DNA from: Thermococcus sp. 4557
GTDB taxonomy: Archaea > Methanobacteriota_B > Thermococci > Thermococcales > Thermococcaceae
DNA: 64,000 nt
NCBI RefSeq assembly: GCF_000221185.1
Contig: NC_015865.1
Span: 434,001-498,000 of the forward strand
Direction: 5' to 3'
In this document: positions 40,329-50,012 of the stretch, in pieces
Position numbering within the stretch: the stretch's first letter is position 1
Layout of the letters: each line of letters opens with the position of its first letter
The notes under the pieces: generated by a model
What the model was told of the DNA's origin: nothing
What the model saw: only the letters and a program-made list of their open reading frames with translations
The model's database searches: none
Program-made: the position numbers and the translations under genes

Positions 40329-41861
40329 CTACTTCACCCCCGCAGTGAGTGCGGCCCGTATGTACCCCTCCACGTCATTCAGCTGAACCACGGCAGGGTT
40401 CACAAGTCTATCCACCAGAATTGGAGAGAGTACCCCGAGAACCAGGCACGCAAGGGCGAGCATCAGGAGTACCGCCACCATCGAACGTGATTCACGGGCC
40501 TCACTCTCTCCATCCGGCTTTTTAATCCACAGCCAGTAGAGCATCCTCATATAGCTCACAAGAGCAAATAGACTCGATATCAGCAGTACTGCAACGAGAG
40601 CTGGGCTTTTCTCCACGTATGCCCTGTAAAGCAGGAGTTTGCTGAAGAAAACGTTTGTAGGGGGCAGTCCCACAAGGCTCATCGTGGCTATCGCCAGGCT
40701 CACCGTAGTGAAGGGCATACTTTTTCCAAGCCCCTTTAGCTCGTTCAGCTTCCTGCTTCCCGCAGCATGGATGAAGACCCCCACCGCGAGGAAGAGGAGG
40801 GCTTTCGCTATCGCGTGGTTTACCATGTGAAACACCGCGCCGGCGGTTCCGGCCCCGCTGTTCACCCCCACGGCCATCGCCAGGTAGCCCATGTTGAGTA
40901 TTGTTGAGTAGGCCACTATTCTCTTGACATCGTCCTGAACGGTCATTGCGATGGATGATAAAATGGCAGAGACCGCCCCGAGAATGAGGAGTAGCGTGCA
41001 CATGATGTCGCCAATGTGAGAGACTTCCGGGACATAAGTCAGGCTGAGGAACCTCATGAATCCGTAAATTCCAGCGTTAACCACCAGTCCAGACAGTACG
41101 GCTGAGACCGGACTTGGAGCCGCGGAATGGGCCCCCGGAAGCCAGAAATGGTTCGGCATTATCGCGGCCTTTATCGTGAAAGCCCACGTTATCAGCGCCA
41201 TTGAAATGGCGAGGATGGGAACAGTGTCGCTCAGGGGTGTTGATATTGGGAATCCAATTCCGTGCAACTTCGCGGAGATGTCTGCAAAGTTCACCGTGCC
41301 GAGCCCCCGGTAGATCAGCACCAGGGCAAGGAAGTAGAGAGTCGTTCCTATGGAGCTTATTATCGCGTACCTGAGGCCAGAGTAAGCGGGATAGCCGTCT
41401 TCCGTGTAGAACATCACGAGGCCGTATGATGCTATCGCCGTCACTTCGAGCATCACGAACAGATTGAACGCGTCCCCCGTCATGAATATGCCGAGGAGAC
41501 CCGCCTCAAGGCCAAGGTAAAGGGTGTAGAACCACTCCACACCGTCCTCACGACCCAGGTAGCGGACCGAGTAGACCGCCGTGAGGAACATCAGTGAGGC
41601 CGTTACGAGCACCATAACCGCCCCGAACCTGTCCACCTCATAGATTATGCCGACCGGCGCCTTCCAGCCGCCGAAGGAATAGGTTAACGGGAGCTCGGAG
41701 GAATAGACATCCCTGAAGAGCTCAGCCCCCATCACGAGCGTTGTTCCGGTAACGAGCAGGGCGTAGCCAAAGATAAAGCGCCTGCTCTTAATTATGGTGG
41801 AGAGTATGGGGAGTACGAAAGCGAAGGCCATTGGAATCGCGGGCAGTATCAATGGATTCAT
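40329..41861 (-). CDS. mnhD: Na+/H+ antiporter MnhD-like subunit
   Basis: 510 residues, about 14 membrane helices. It belongs to the NuoN/MnhD/MrpD family; the helix 7-8 signature PNHFWLPGAHSAAPSPVSAVLSG is clear, and the lysine of TIKAAIMPNHFW is expected in the ion path. It is part of the antiporter module that couples proton or sodium movement to the hydrogenase in the same operon. The start overlaps the mnhE stop (ATGA). Confidence 0.88.
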   Translation of the reverse strand: MNPLILPAIPMAFAFVLPILSTIIKSRRFIFGYALLVTGTTLVMGAELFRDVYSSELPLTYSFGGWKAPVGIIYEVDRFGAVMVLVTASLMFLTAVYSVRYLGREDGVEWFYTLYLGLEAGLLGIFMTGDAFNLFVMLEVTAIASYGLVMFYTEDGYPAYSGLRYAIISSIGTTLYFLALVLIYRGLGTVNFADISAKLHGIGFPISTPLSDTVPILAISMALITWAFTIKAAIMPNHFWLPGAHSAAPSPVSAVLSGLVVNAGIYGFMRFLSLTYVPEVSHIGDIMCTLLLILGAVSAILSSIAMTVQDDVKRIVAYSTILNMGYLAMAVGVNSGAGTAGAVFHMVNHAIAKALLFLAVGVFIHAAGSRKLNELKGLGKSMPFTTVSLAIATMSLVGLPPTNVFFSKLLLYRAYVEKSPALVAVLLISSLFALVSYMRMLYWLWIKKPDGESEARESRSMVAVLLMLALACLVLGVLSPILVDRLVNPAVVQLNDVEGYIRAALTAGVK

Positions 41862-42352
41862 GCTCCTCCCCCCTCAAAGATTTTCTTCGCGTTTTCCTCA
41901 AACTCTCCGAGGATTTCCTCCCTGCGTTTTTCAGGGTCCGAAGTGGAGACGCTTATCCAGTTCACGTACACACAGCCATCGTCCATGTGGACTGTCACGG
42001 TTCCGGGGGTATTGGTTATTGAAGCGGCAACGAGGAAACGGGCGTATTCGTCTCCCAGGTTCAGGGGCACTTTAACGATGCCCGGCCTGACATCCCCACT
42101 GAGTATCCTCCTGATGACGTCGGCGTGGGCCTTCGCCTCGATTACCGTGATGTACCTGAGAAAGTAGAGCGCAAAGCGCACCCATCTCGCCGGATTCAGG
42201 GCCTTGCCTGGGTTGCTAACGAGATGCTTCCCGAAGAGCAGTCCTGCTGCAAAGGCAGTTATCGCACCGGTAATTATATCGTAAGCCGTTATCGAGCCCG
42301 TTATGATGATGTAAGTTACGAACGCCGCAATCATCACAGGGACAGACCTCAT
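41858..42352 (-). CDS. mnhE: Na+/H+ antiporter MnhE-like subunit
   Basis: 164 residues. Two or three N-terminal helices are followed by a hydrophilic C-terminal domain with VIEAKAHADVIRRILSG, GIVKVPLNL and ITNTPGTVTVHMDDGCVYVNWI, all characteristic of MnhE/MrpE. It starts by overlapping mnhC and ends overlapping mnhD. Confidence 0.88.
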   Translation of the reverse strand: MRSVPVMIAAFVTYIIITGSITAYDIITGAITAFAAGLLFGKHLVSNPGKALNPARWVRFALYFLRYITVIEAKAHADVIRRILSGDVRPGIVKVPLNLGDEYARFLVAASITNTPGTVTVHMDDGCVYVNWISVSTSDPEKRREEILGEFEENAKKIFEGGGA

Positions 42353-42726
42353 TCATCCCACCCCGCGAGCTTCCGGACATCCACCGTCCCGTATTTTCTC
42401 TGGATGTGTATCACACCGTAGGCCATGAGAACGGTGACGGCGAGGCCGATAACTATGGCAGTTATCGTCAGCGCCTGAGGGAACGGATCAACGCCTCTCT
42501 CCACGAGCTTCGTCACGCCTTCACCTGAGTACTCAGTTAAAACCGGAGGAAGAGGGTTTTTGACGTCCCTGTAACCCAGGAATATGACAAGGACGTTCAC
42601 CATATCCGAAAACAGGGACAGGCAGAGCACCTTCTTAACGAGGTTTGGCCTAACCGCCACTCCGTAGAGCGCCACCAGCATGGTGGCTACCGTTGCCGTT
42701 ATCACCAGAGACGCTGCGAGGCTCAT
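42349..42726 (-). CDS. mnhC: Na+/H+ antiporter MnhC-like subunit
   Basis: 125 residues from the ATG at 42726, which gives the usual ATGA overlap and a GGAGGG spaced by 6; the ATG at 42732 would sit on the ribosome binding site. Three helices and the conserved FPQALTITAIVIGLAVTVLM (NuoK-like) are present. Confidence 0.87.
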   Translation of the reverse strand: MSLAASLVITATVATMLVALYGVAVRPNLVKKVLCLSLFSDMVNVLVIFLGYRDVKNPLPPVLTEYSGEGVTKLVERGVDPFPQALTITAIVIGLAVTVLMAYGVIHIQRKYGTVDVRKLAGWDE

Positions 42727-43439
42727 TGCCATCCCTCCTCCGGATTCGCAAGGAGAAGGAAGATTATCGTAAACCCCGCCCCAACGGCCAGGAACTCGGC
42801 CAGATTATAGAGAAGCAGGCTCCCGCTCACGAGGAGTCCCCCCACTTTGATTGGATAAACTGGCAGGTTCTGCATAAAATGGAGTCCCCTCAGCAGGGGA
42901 TACGCCGCGACGCAGGCTATGGTCACGAGTCCCGCGGTTCTTATCGCGAGCGCCCTCACCTTCGTTATCCCGTTCCTCTCAAGGGCCTTCTTGGAGAAGC
43001 CGACTATGATGAGCAGGGAACCGGCGGCGAGCATTGAACCCCCCTGGAAGCCGCCGCCCGGGGTGAGGTGCCCGTGGAACGCCACCGAGGCAGACGCCAC
43101 GAACGTGATGAAGGCCACGAGCTTGACCCCAGTTTTGACTACCTCTGTGAACCCTTCTCCCCGGAATTTCGGCCCGTCAAAGCCCCGGAACACCGAAACC
43201 GCACTTATTATGGCAAGAAAGAGCACTGCCGTCTCGAAGTACGTGTCAACGCCGCGGTAGTCCCACAGGATTGACGTGACAACTTCAGGCGAGCCGGCCG
43301 AACGTTCGCCGAGGTAGCTGTTCCCCAGGTAGAACTCACCAAGCGCCCCGACACCGGCGATGCCTTCGACGTGGGGCTGTAGCAGGTATGCGGCGGAGAG
43401 TGTAATCAGCATGATTACCAGCATTCCAGCGATTCTCAA
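42723..43439 (-). CDS. mnhB: MbhE/MnhB-like antiporter subunit (fused)
   Basis: 238 residues from a TTG at 43439, directly after the previous stop and behind GAGGTGGTG. The N-terminal part (about 1-95) resembles MbhE, with YRGVDTYFETAVLFLAIISAVSV; the C-terminal part is MnhB, with the GGGFQGGSMLAAG segment. In the Mbh complex these are separate genes (mbhE, mbhF), so this seems to be their fusion. Confidence 0.83.
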   Translation of the reverse strand: MRIAGMLVIMLITLSAAYLLQPHVEGIAGVGALGEFYLGNSYLGERSAGSPEVVTSILWDYRGVDTYFETAVLFLAIISAVSVFRGFDGPKFRGEGFTEVVKTGVKLVAFITFVASASVAFHGHLTPGGGFQGGSMLAAGSLLIIVGFSKKALERNGITKVRALAIRTAGLVTIACVAAYPLLRGLHFMQNLPVYPIKVGGLLVSGSLLLYNLAEFLAVGAGFTIIFLLLANPEEGWQ

Positions 43440-43682
43440 TCACACCACCTCTTTCCGAGTTGTTTTGCTAACGAGAAACACCATCAGGCCCGTGGATAGA
43501 GCGACGGAAATGGCAACGTAGGCGAGCACTATGTCAGGTGCCATGAGGGTGTACGTTGCGAGGATTACGAGACCACCGAAGAGCCCGGTGTAGAGGATGG
43601 CCCTCAGCAGATCCCTCTCCGTGACCACAAGGTATGCGAGCCCAAGGCAGCCGAGCAGGGCAAGGGCCGCAAGCTCAATCAT
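43440..43682 (-). CDS. MbhD-like membrane subunit (DUF4040)
   Basis: 80 residues from the ATG at 43682. It has three helices with TERDLLRAILYTGLFGGLVI and MAPDIVLAYVAISVALSTGLMVFL, as in the MbhD/MrpA-C-terminal (DUF4040) family. It belongs to the ion-transport module. Confidence 0.82.
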   Translation of the reverse strand: MIELAALALLGCLGLAYLVVTERDLLRAILYTGLFGGLVILATYTLMAPDIVLAYVAISVALSTGLMVFLVSKTTRKEVV

Positions 43683-44007
43683 CCCAATCCCCCCCAAGCT
43701 CGTTGTGCTTAATCTTCACCACCCCTGCCCTCTCAGCGGCGTAGGCAAGCGCATGGCTCCCAACGGATGCCGTTATCAACAGGGTGAATGCACTCAGGAA
43801 AGCCACCCCTGTCACGGGAAGCAGTCCCCTGTCGAGGGCAATGAGGCCCGCCCCAATGAAGGGATAGAACTTCCCCCCCACAGTACCAACGGTTGCAGCA
43901 TGGAGCCTCAGGTAGAAGTTTCCAAAGCGATGCATCCCGATGGCCCCAAATATGTCACAGACTGCCCCTACGATGAGCAGTACAACCCCGATGAACGAGA
44001 GTATCAT
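43675..44007 (-). CDS. mnhG: Na+/H+ antiporter MnhG-like subunit
   Basis: 110 residues. The family signature IGMHRFGNFYLRLHAATVGTVG is present, with three membrane helices. The start overlaps the mnhF stop (ATGA), and it ends 7 bases inside the next gene. Confidence 0.88.
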   Translation of the reverse strand: MILSFIGVVLLIVGAVCDIFGAIGMHRFGNFYLRLHAATVGTVGGKFYPFIGAGLIALDRGLLPVTGVAFLSAFTLLITASVGSHALAYAAERAGVVKIKHNELGGDWDD

Positions 44008-44273
44008 ACCCCCACCTCCCCCTTAACGAGGTACTTTGACGCGAACACGTCGAGCACGAACGCCCAGAGAACAAGGAAGAAGGCTCCCCCCGCGAGCAGG
44101 TTGTTTTCGTAGTACACCGCTACGAGGAGTGCAATCAAGGCGACGTCAAGGCTTACACAATCCCCCGCGAGTATTGAATCGAGAACCGTGGGGCCCAGTA
44201 GCACCCTTATGAAATAGACTACCCCCGCAACCCCGTAGAGCGCAATCAGGACGGGAATTGTGTGCTCAAACAT
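44004..44273 (-). CDS. mnhF: Na+/H+ antiporter MnhF-like subunit
   Basis: 89 residues with three helices. Family motifs are RVLLGPTVLDSILAGDCVSL and LVLWAFVLDVFASKYLVKG. It overlaps the preceding small gene by 8 bases. It forms part of the Mnh module. Confidence 0.87.
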   Translation of the reverse strand: MFEHTIPVLIALYGVAGVVYFIRVLLGPTVLDSILAGDCVSLDVALIALLVAVYYENNLLAGGAFFLVLWAFVLDVFASKYLVKGEVGV

Positions 44274-44487
44274 TGGGAATCCACCCCACCGTGATTTCTC
44301 CTTTCCTGAGGGCCTCCAGATGTTTTTCTATAGTCTCCCTGTCCTCCCTGGGGAACTCTTCGATGTCAAGGACACCTTTCTCCAGCAGACTCGCGGTTTC
44401 GGGGCTTATCTCGCAGATTACCTCCTCAACCAGTGCACTGGACTCGAAGTGGTCGAGTACCCTCGCCACCTCATTTCGGAAGCCCAA
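44266..44487 (-). CDS. small hypothetical protein of the hydrogenase operon
   Basis: 73 residues from a TTG at 44487, chosen because GAGGGC lies just upstream; a start at 44520 would give 84 residues and a 50-base overlap. It is acidic and helical, with FESSALVEEVICEISPETASLLEK and FPREDRETIEKHLEALRKG, ending in ITVGWIPNV. No family recognised. Its place between the small subunit and mnhF is constant within the operon logic, so it may be an assembly factor or accessory subunit. Confidence 0.55.
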   Translation of the reverse strand: MGFRNEVARVLDHFESSALVEEVICEISPETASLLEKGVLDIEEFPREDRETIEKHLEALRKGEITVGWIPNV

Positions 44488-45232
44488 CGAGCGCCCTCTT
44501 CGCAGCAAGTATGCCCTCATAGGTTCTCACCACCTCAAGATAGTAGGAATAAAGCTTCTCAAGGCCATATCTGAGCCTAGAATCGCCCTCATCATTTATG
44601 GCCTTCTCAACGAGTTTTTCCAGCTCTTCTTTGCTTTCTGAGCTTTCAACGAGTTCCATAAAACGCTTGAGCAGAGAATAACCATCGAAATAGCCCAGCT
44701 CCTTCCTTATCCTTGCGCGGAGAAGGACCTCCACCCACGCGTTGAAGCTCTCCCTCGGGAGAACGAAGGTGCCCTCACGGAACAGTTCTCCCCTAACTTT
44801 TTTCTCCACGATGTTCTTGAGGAGCGCAACGCCGTAGAGGATTTCCTCCGGTCTCGGAGGGCATCCCGGGATGTAGAGGTGCACGGGCAGGAACTCTGAG
44901 GTTCCACCCTTCAGAGGGTATTCAAGGGACTCCCTGTACTCGCGCCTCAGGGCGTAGCTGTCGTGAAATATTCCCCCGGAACACGCACAGGTTCCTACGG
45001 CTATGACAATCCTCGGCTTCGGCGGCATGGCTTCGTAGGCCATCTTGGCCGCATGGTATGCCTGTCTCGTCAAGGGTCCTGTGACCAGGAGGGCGTGGGC
45101 GTGCCTCGGTGTTGGGACGAGCTTTACTCCGAGCCTCTCTATGTCATAGTACGGGGTGAGCACGTCCAGTATCTCTATGTCGCAGCCGTTGCAGGCCCCG
45201 GTATTCACGTGGAAGACCCAAAGGGATTTCAC
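44471..45232 (-). CDS. [NiFe] hydrogenase small subunit (NuoB/HycG-like)
   Basis: 253 residues from a GTG at 45232, which overlaps the previous stop (GTGA) and has GGGAGGTGG. Cluster ligands are CNGCDIE, GTCACSGG and IPGCPPRPEE. The protein is longer than NuoB: after about residue 165 it has a charged helical tail (LVESSESKEELEKLVEKAIN). It carries the 4Fe-4S cluster nearest the NiFe site. Confidence 0.88.
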   Translation of the reverse strand: MKSLWVFHVNTGACNGCDIEILDVLTPYYDIERLGVKLVPTPRHAHALLVTGPLTRQAYHAAKMAYEAMPPKPRIVIAVGTCACSGGIFHDSYALRREYRESLEYPLKGGTSEFLPVHLYIPGCPPRPEEILYGVALLKNIVEKKVRGELFREGTFVLPRESFNAWVEVLLRARIRKELGYFDGYSLLKRFMELVESSESKEELEKLVEKAINDEGDSRLRYGLEKLYSYYLEVVRTYEGILAAKRALVGLPK

Positions 45233-45726
45233 AGTCCATCCACCTCCCCGAATTTGGTGGCGTTGAGTACCGTCAGCTTCAGCTTGCACTCGGAACAGAG
45301 GGGGAGTTTTTCTCTCACCCTGTCAAAGTCGAGGATTCCCCTCGGAATCAGGGACAGTACCTTCTCCACCTGCCGTTCGGTGTAGTGGGTATACTTCCCG
45401 CAGCCCCTGCACCTGGCGAGCCTTAGCTCAACGACCTCCACGTGATCATCCCTGTCATCTGTGGCAGCCTCAAACTCAGTGGTGAGCCTGACCGCACCCG
45501 TTGGGCAGACTTCCTCGCAGCGGGCGCACCTTATGCACCTGCCCACGTCGAGCACTATCCTTCTTGTCCCATTTTGGGGGTCGTCTATCCTCAGTACCGC
45601 GTTCGGCGGGCAAGCGTTGGCACAGGCACCGCAGCCTATGCAGAGCACGGGGTCGATCCGGGGGATGCCCCTGTATTCCGGAGGGGCCTCTTCGGGCTCG
45701 AACGGGTACGCCTTGGTTACCGGCAA
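45229..45726 (-). CDS. NuoI/HycF-like iron-sulfur subunit
   Basis: 165 residues. Two 4Fe-4S motifs, CIGCGACANACPPNAV and CIRCARCEEVCPTGAV, are followed by further cysteines in RCRGCGKYTHY and CSECKLKL, possibly a zinc or extra cluster site. It overlaps the large subunit gene by 10 bases. It links the hydrogenase to the electron-donating side. Confidence 0.9.
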   Translation of the reverse strand: MPVTKAYPFEPEEAPPEYRGIPRIDPVLCIGCGACANACPPNAVLRIDDPQNGTRRIVLDVGRCIRCARCEEVCPTGAVRLTTEFEAATDDRDDHVEVVELRLARCRGCGKYTHYTERQVEKVLSLIPRGILDFDRVREKLPLCSECKLKLTVLNATKFGEVDGL

Positions 45727-47351
45727 ATTCCCACCCCCAACCGCACTACCCTCGACTTCCCACTCTCGATATCAACCACCTGAACCCGCTCGGTGCAGGA
45801 GTAACACGGGTCGATGCTGGCTATAATCAAAGGTGCGTCCGCTATCGTGTAACCGACGAGCATGTCCGGCACAGTTTGCAGGTTGTTGTACGTGGCGGCC
45901 TTCACACGCCAGCGGTAGATGGCATTTCTGTCGCCCGCCAGGATGTAGTGCACGTTCTCACCTCTGGGGGCCTCCACGGCTGAGATGCCTTCCGCTCCCT
46001 CTGGGATATCCCCAAAGTCCGCTAAGATGCCCCCGCCGGGCATCGCGTCGAGAACCTGCTCAATTAGTGAGATGCTCTGCCGTACCTCCTCTATCCTAAC
46101 AGTGGCCCTCGCCAGAACATCCCCCGCCTTCTCGACCGGAACTTCAAAGCTCAAATCCCCGTATTCAGCGTAGGGAAAGTCCCTCCTGACGTCGTAGTCC
46201 ACACCAGACGCCCTTGCAACCGGCCCACACGCGTCCCAGGCCCGCGCCTTTTCTTTTGACAGCACTCCAACCCCTTCACATCTTTTGATGAACCCGCTGG
46301 AGGACAGGAGGAACTCCACAACATCATTGAATTCCCTCTTCATCGCATTGAGTTCCCTCTCCACAAGCTCCCTCCGGTAATCAAGGAGGTCTCTCCTCAC
46401 GCCGCCAACGACGACGAGCCCGTAGGTCTTTCTGTTCCCGGTTAGCCTCTCAGCCAGCCACATGACCCTCTCCCTTATACGCCAGACCTCCATGAACGCG
46501 GTGTCAAAGCCCACAAGATGTGCCGCAACACCAATCCACAGGAGATGGGAGTGGAGCCGTTCAAGTTCGAGAAGCAGTGTTCTGATGTACTCTGCCCTCT
46601 CAGGAACTTCTACTCCGGCGGCCTCCTCTATTGCCTGGGCGTAGGCCGTTGAGTGACAGAAACCACATATCCCGCAGATTCTCTCGGCTATGAAGCACAC
46701 CTGATTGTAGTTCAGCCTGCCCCTCGCGAGCTTTTCAATTCCCCTGTGGGAGTAGAAGCCCCTGTAATCGACGCCTACGATTTCCTCCCCCCTGACAAAG
46801 AGTCTGAAGTGTGCCGGCTCGTCGAGGGCGATGTGGTACGGCCCTATCGCGTGAACACTCGTGCCTTCAGGGGGTCGGACGTAGGGATACCTCTTCTCGC
46901 CCAGCGGGCTTTCCGAGTACTTGAAGTCCTCCCTGAGGGGATAAACACCCTCCGGCCAGTCGTCGGGCAGTATCAGCCTCCTCCGATCAGGCAGACCATC
47001 CGCCTCAACGCCGAGGAGGTCCTGAACTTCCCTCTCGAACCATAGGGCGCCCCTATGGAACTGGGCCACGCTCGGAAACACCGGCCTGTCCTCGGGAACG
47101 TATAGCCTCACGCCCAGGATTTCTCCCCTGGAGGTATCCGCGAACCAGTACGTTATGCTGAACGCATCTTCGACCGCCCTTTCGTCAGTCCCAACCATTG
47201 TAAAGAGCCTTACATTCTGGCCAGCGAGAAGGAACCTAACCATATCCTGAAAGTCCTCTGGCCTCGCCATTATCGTGTACAGCACTTTCTTCTCGCCGAG
47301 GATTCTCTTTTCAAGGATCGGTCCAAACCTGGCCTCAAACTCCGCTATCAT
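45717..47351 (-). CDS. [NiFe] hydrogenase large subunit fused to a NuoC-like domain (HycE-like)
   Basis: 544 residues from the ATG at 47351. The first about 170 residues are a NuoC-like domain (GALWFEREVQDLLGVEADG). The rest is the catalytic domain: nickel ligands RICGICGFCHS (near 230) and DPCYSCTER near the C-terminus, both intact, so an active NiFe site is expected, unlike NuoD. It should produce or consume H2 at the membrane. Confidence 0.9.
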   Translation of the reverse strand: MIAEFEARFGPILEKRILGEKKVLYTIMARPEDFQDMVRFLLAGQNVRLFTMVGTDERAVEDAFSITYWFADTSRGEILGVRLYVPEDRPVFPSVAQFHRGALWFEREVQDLLGVEADGLPDRRRLILPDDWPEGVYPLREDFKYSESPLGEKRYPYVRPPEGTSVHAIGPYHIALDEPAHFRLFVRGEEIVGVDYRGFYSHRGIEKLARGRLNYNQVCFIAERICGICGFCHSTAYAQAIEEAAGVEVPERAEYIRTLLLELERLHSHLLWIGVAAHLVGFDTAFMEVWRIRERVMWLAERLTGNRKTYGLVVVGGVRRDLLDYRRELVERELNAMKREFNDVVEFLLSSSGFIKRCEGVGVLSKEKARAWDACGPVARASGVDYDVRRDFPYAEYGDLSFEVPVEKAGDVLARATVRIEEVRQSISLIEQVLDAMPGGGILADFGDIPEGAEGISAVEAPRGENVHYILAGDRNAIYRWRVKAATYNNLQTVPDMLVGYTIADAPLIIASIDPCYSCTERVQVVDIESGKSRVVRLGVGICR

Positions 47352-47352
47352 A

Positions 47353-48231
47353 TTACCACCCCATCCATCCAACGAGCAGGAAGAAAATTCCGAGGGTCAA
47401 TGCAAGGGCCCCATTTCTAACGGCCTGATCGATGCGGTAGCGGGCGCTCATCGCCTCATACACGACCATCCCAAGGAAAAGGAGTGCAAACGCACCGCAC
47501 TGGAAGAGTAACACAGCACCCCCGCTCACGAATGGAAGTACGAGCATTGACGCCAGCAGCCATATCATGGCAAACCGCTTTATCTGGAACGCCCACAACA
47601 TAATTGCAAACAGTCTTCCGCTGTACTCGGCAAGGGGACCACCGAGGAGCTCCGTTTCCGCTTCGGCTATGTCATACGGCACGAAACCGGCCTCAACGTA
47701 CGTCAGATAAATCAGCAGAAGGTATGCGCCGAGTACTGATATTGAGGGTTTTAATGCTGGCGCTATGCCCTCTATGGTTAAAGCACCTGTTTTCATCGCA
47801 AATATACCAATAACAACCGCGAAAAGCGGCTTGAAGGCTATGGACATCGTGACCTCCCTGCCGGCACCGGCGGACGTGTAGGAGCTGGGAACGCTCAGGG
47901 CTCCCATCACAACAGCGGCTGAGAACATCGTGAAGACGTAGATAAAGGCTATGACATCCCCCTCGAACCCAAAGGGCGCCTTTTCTCCAAAGGGCAGGAA
48001 CAGGAGCATCCCTATGGCGCTCGCAAAGGCGATGTAGGGGGCCAGTCTGAATGTCAGGGAATCCACGGGGGAGTTACACTCCACCCTCAAAAAGCTCAGC
48101 AGGTCGTACCAGCTCTGGGCAATCGATGGGCCGACACGCTTCTGAATCACTGCTCGGACCTTTCTTGCAACCCCATCAATGAAAGGTACCATCAGAGGCA
48201 CGATGATTGGAGCGGCGTCCTGAGCGTTCAT
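47353..48231 (-). CDS. HycD/NuoH-like membrane subunit
   Basis: 292 residues from the ATG at 48231, after GGGGGTGAT and overlapping the previous stop. Eight helices are suggested; signatures are RKVRAVIQKRVGPSIAQSWYDLLSF, SYTSAGAGREVTMSIAFKP and YVEAGFVPYDIAEAETELLGGPLAEYSG in three places. It anchors the hydrogenase to the membrane and lies next to the ion path. Confidence 0.88.
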   Translation of the reverse strand: MNAQDAAPIIVPLMVPFIDGVARKVRAVIQKRVGPSIAQSWYDLLSFLRVECNSPVDSLTFRLAPYIAFASAIGMLLFLPFGEKAPFGFEGDVIAFIYVFTMFSAAVVMGALSVPSSYTSAGAGREVTMSIAFKPLFAVVIGIFAMKTGALTIEGIAPALKPSISVLGAYLLLIYLTYVEAGFVPYDIAEAETELLGGPLAEYSGRLFAIMLWAFQIKRFAMIWLLASMLVLPFVSGGAVLLFQCGAFALLFLGMVVYEAMSARYRIDQAVRNGALALTLGIFFLLVGWMGW

Positions 48232-50012
48232 CCTATCACCCCCACGAAGGCCAGGAACGCGATTACCATCGCCACGAGCACGAGGAAAGTTGTCGCGAGC
48301 ATCCCGTTCAGCTCCTTCGACAGCTCCTTGAAGCATGCACCGAACCCGCAGGAGAGCCTGATCAGCGGCATGAACAGTGCCTCGTCAATGTAGCCCCCTC
48401 CAGTCGAACGGTAGAACCTGCTCCCGGATAGTGCTAGGGACTGGATTCCCTCCCCTGCCGCCGAGATCCTCTGCACTGCCCCCGAAACGCCGGTGTACAT
48501 GTGCTCCGGCTTTATCTCAAACTCCTCCACGGGTTCCCCGTTGGTCCAGACTCCGCTCTCCCCAGCCCGGGGGGGCAGCGCCACGAGCAGGGACGCAATG
48601 AGCACAGCTATTACCAGGGTGAAGAGCGGGAGGTCAAGCGTTGCCGGGTATGGAAGGCCCACCGGACGCAGGAGCACACCGGGAACAACACCGCCCACAA
48701 CGCAGAGGAACGCAAGAATTCCCTCGCCAAGGAGCATTGGCAAGGGAGCCTCCTCGGCCTCGACGTTTGGCTCACCGGTAAACACACGGTAAAGCTTGAG
48801 GTAGGCCGCCAGGGTGAGCGCGCTCCCGAGGAGTGCAACTGCACCGCCCGCAACCAGGAGAGGGTTCTGCGATAGGAATGTCGCCCTGTAAATCAGCCAC
48901 TTGCTCGCAAAGCCATTCAGAGGGGGTACACCCGACACCGCGAGGATTCCAACGATTGACAGCCCGAAAGTGATTGGCATCTCTCTTGAGAGCCCCCTGA
49001 TGCCCGTGTCCTTCCTTCCCGTTGCGTGGAGGATGTTGCCGGAGAGCATGAAAAGGAGGTTCTTGAACAGCATGTGGTTGAAGGAGTGCAGCAGGACGGC
49101 TGTTATGGCCACTTCCCTGAGCTCCCCCGAAAGGAGCAGGTACGCCCCAATTCCAAGGAATATGTATCCCATGTTGTCGATACTGGAGTAGGCCATCATC
49201 CTCTTGATGTCCTTCTGGTTGAGTGCCAGCAACGAACCGAGGGTGATTGTAACGATTGAGAGCACCACAAGCGGGACTGCTATTGAGCCCGCCCCACCGA
49301 ACGTTTCCAGGGTCCTTAACATCCCATAGACCGCCATTTTGAGCATAACCCCGCTGAGGAGCGCCGAAACGTTACTAGGTGCAACGGGATGGGCCTCGGG
49401 GAGCCAGAAATGCAGGGGGAAAACGCCCGCCTTTGCTAGGAACCCCACGGTCAATGCCCAGATCACCCATGAGGGAACTACAGCACCGCTTAGCGCCGAA
49501 TAGTCGAGGGTTCCCGCATGACTGTAGATGTAGCCCAGCCCCATAATCAGGGGTGCAGTGTTCAGGGCGTGCATTGCAACAAGGTACACGACGCGTGCCC
49601 TCAGGGTTTCCCTCCTCTCGTGGTTATACACGATGAGGACGTAGGAGGCGGCCGTCATCAGCTCCCAGGAAATCAGGAGAGTGAGGAAGTCCCTGGCGAG
49701 GACTATCAAGGCCATGGAAAGCACAAATAGGGGGTACGCCGCGGTCACGAGGTGCCTCCTTCCCATATAGGAAAGCGAGTACACGGAGACGGCAAAGCCC
49801 GCCACCCCCACGAGTATGGCGAAGAACCTGGACAGGTCATCGGTGGCAAAGGCAACGGTGATTCCTGAGATGGCGGTGTGGAAGACGATTCCTCCAGTAG
49901 CCTCAACCACCAAGGAAATGGACGCGAGCGCCGAGAGAACGCTCACCACCTTTGAGTTTCTGAACACCAGTCCTACGATGATGGCCAGGAGGAACATCAG
50001 CGCAAATATCAT
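48228..50012 (-). CDS. HyfB/NuoM-like proton-conducting subunit
   Basis: 594 residues from the ATG at 50012 (ATGA overlap). About 14 core helices, with AGVFPLHFWLPEAHPVAPSNVSALLSG at the centre, and a C-terminal extension with a charged stretch (about 480-530) and a last helix. It belongs to the antiporter-like family that translocates H+ or Na+. Confidence 0.88.
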   Translation of the reverse strand: MIFALMFLLAIIVGLVFRNSKVVSVLSALASISLVVEATGGIVFHTAISGITVAFATDDLSRFFAILVGVAGFAVSVYSLSYMGRRHLVTAAYPLFVLSMALIVLARDFLTLLISWELMTAASYVLIVYNHERRETLRARVVYLVAMHALNTAPLIMGLGYIYSHAGTLDYSALSGAVVPSWVIWALTVGFLAKAGVFPLHFWLPEAHPVAPSNVSALLSGVMLKMAVYGMLRTLETFGGAGSIAVPLVVLSIVTITLGSLLALNQKDIKRMMAYSSIDNMGYIFLGIGAYLLLSGELREVAITAVLLHSFNHMLFKNLLFMLSGNILHATGRKDTGIRGLSREMPITFGLSIVGILAVSGVPPLNGFASKWLIYRATFLSQNPLLVAGGAVALLGSALTLAAYLKLYRVFTGEPNVEAEEAPLPMLLGEGILAFLCVVGGVVPGVLLRPVGLPYPATLDLPLFTLVIAVLIASLLVALPPRAGESGVWTNGEPVEEFEIKPEHMYTGVSGAVQRISAAGEGIQSLALSGSRFYRSTGGGYIDEALFMPLIRLSCGFGACFKELSKELNGMLATTFLVLVAMVIAFLAFVGVIG

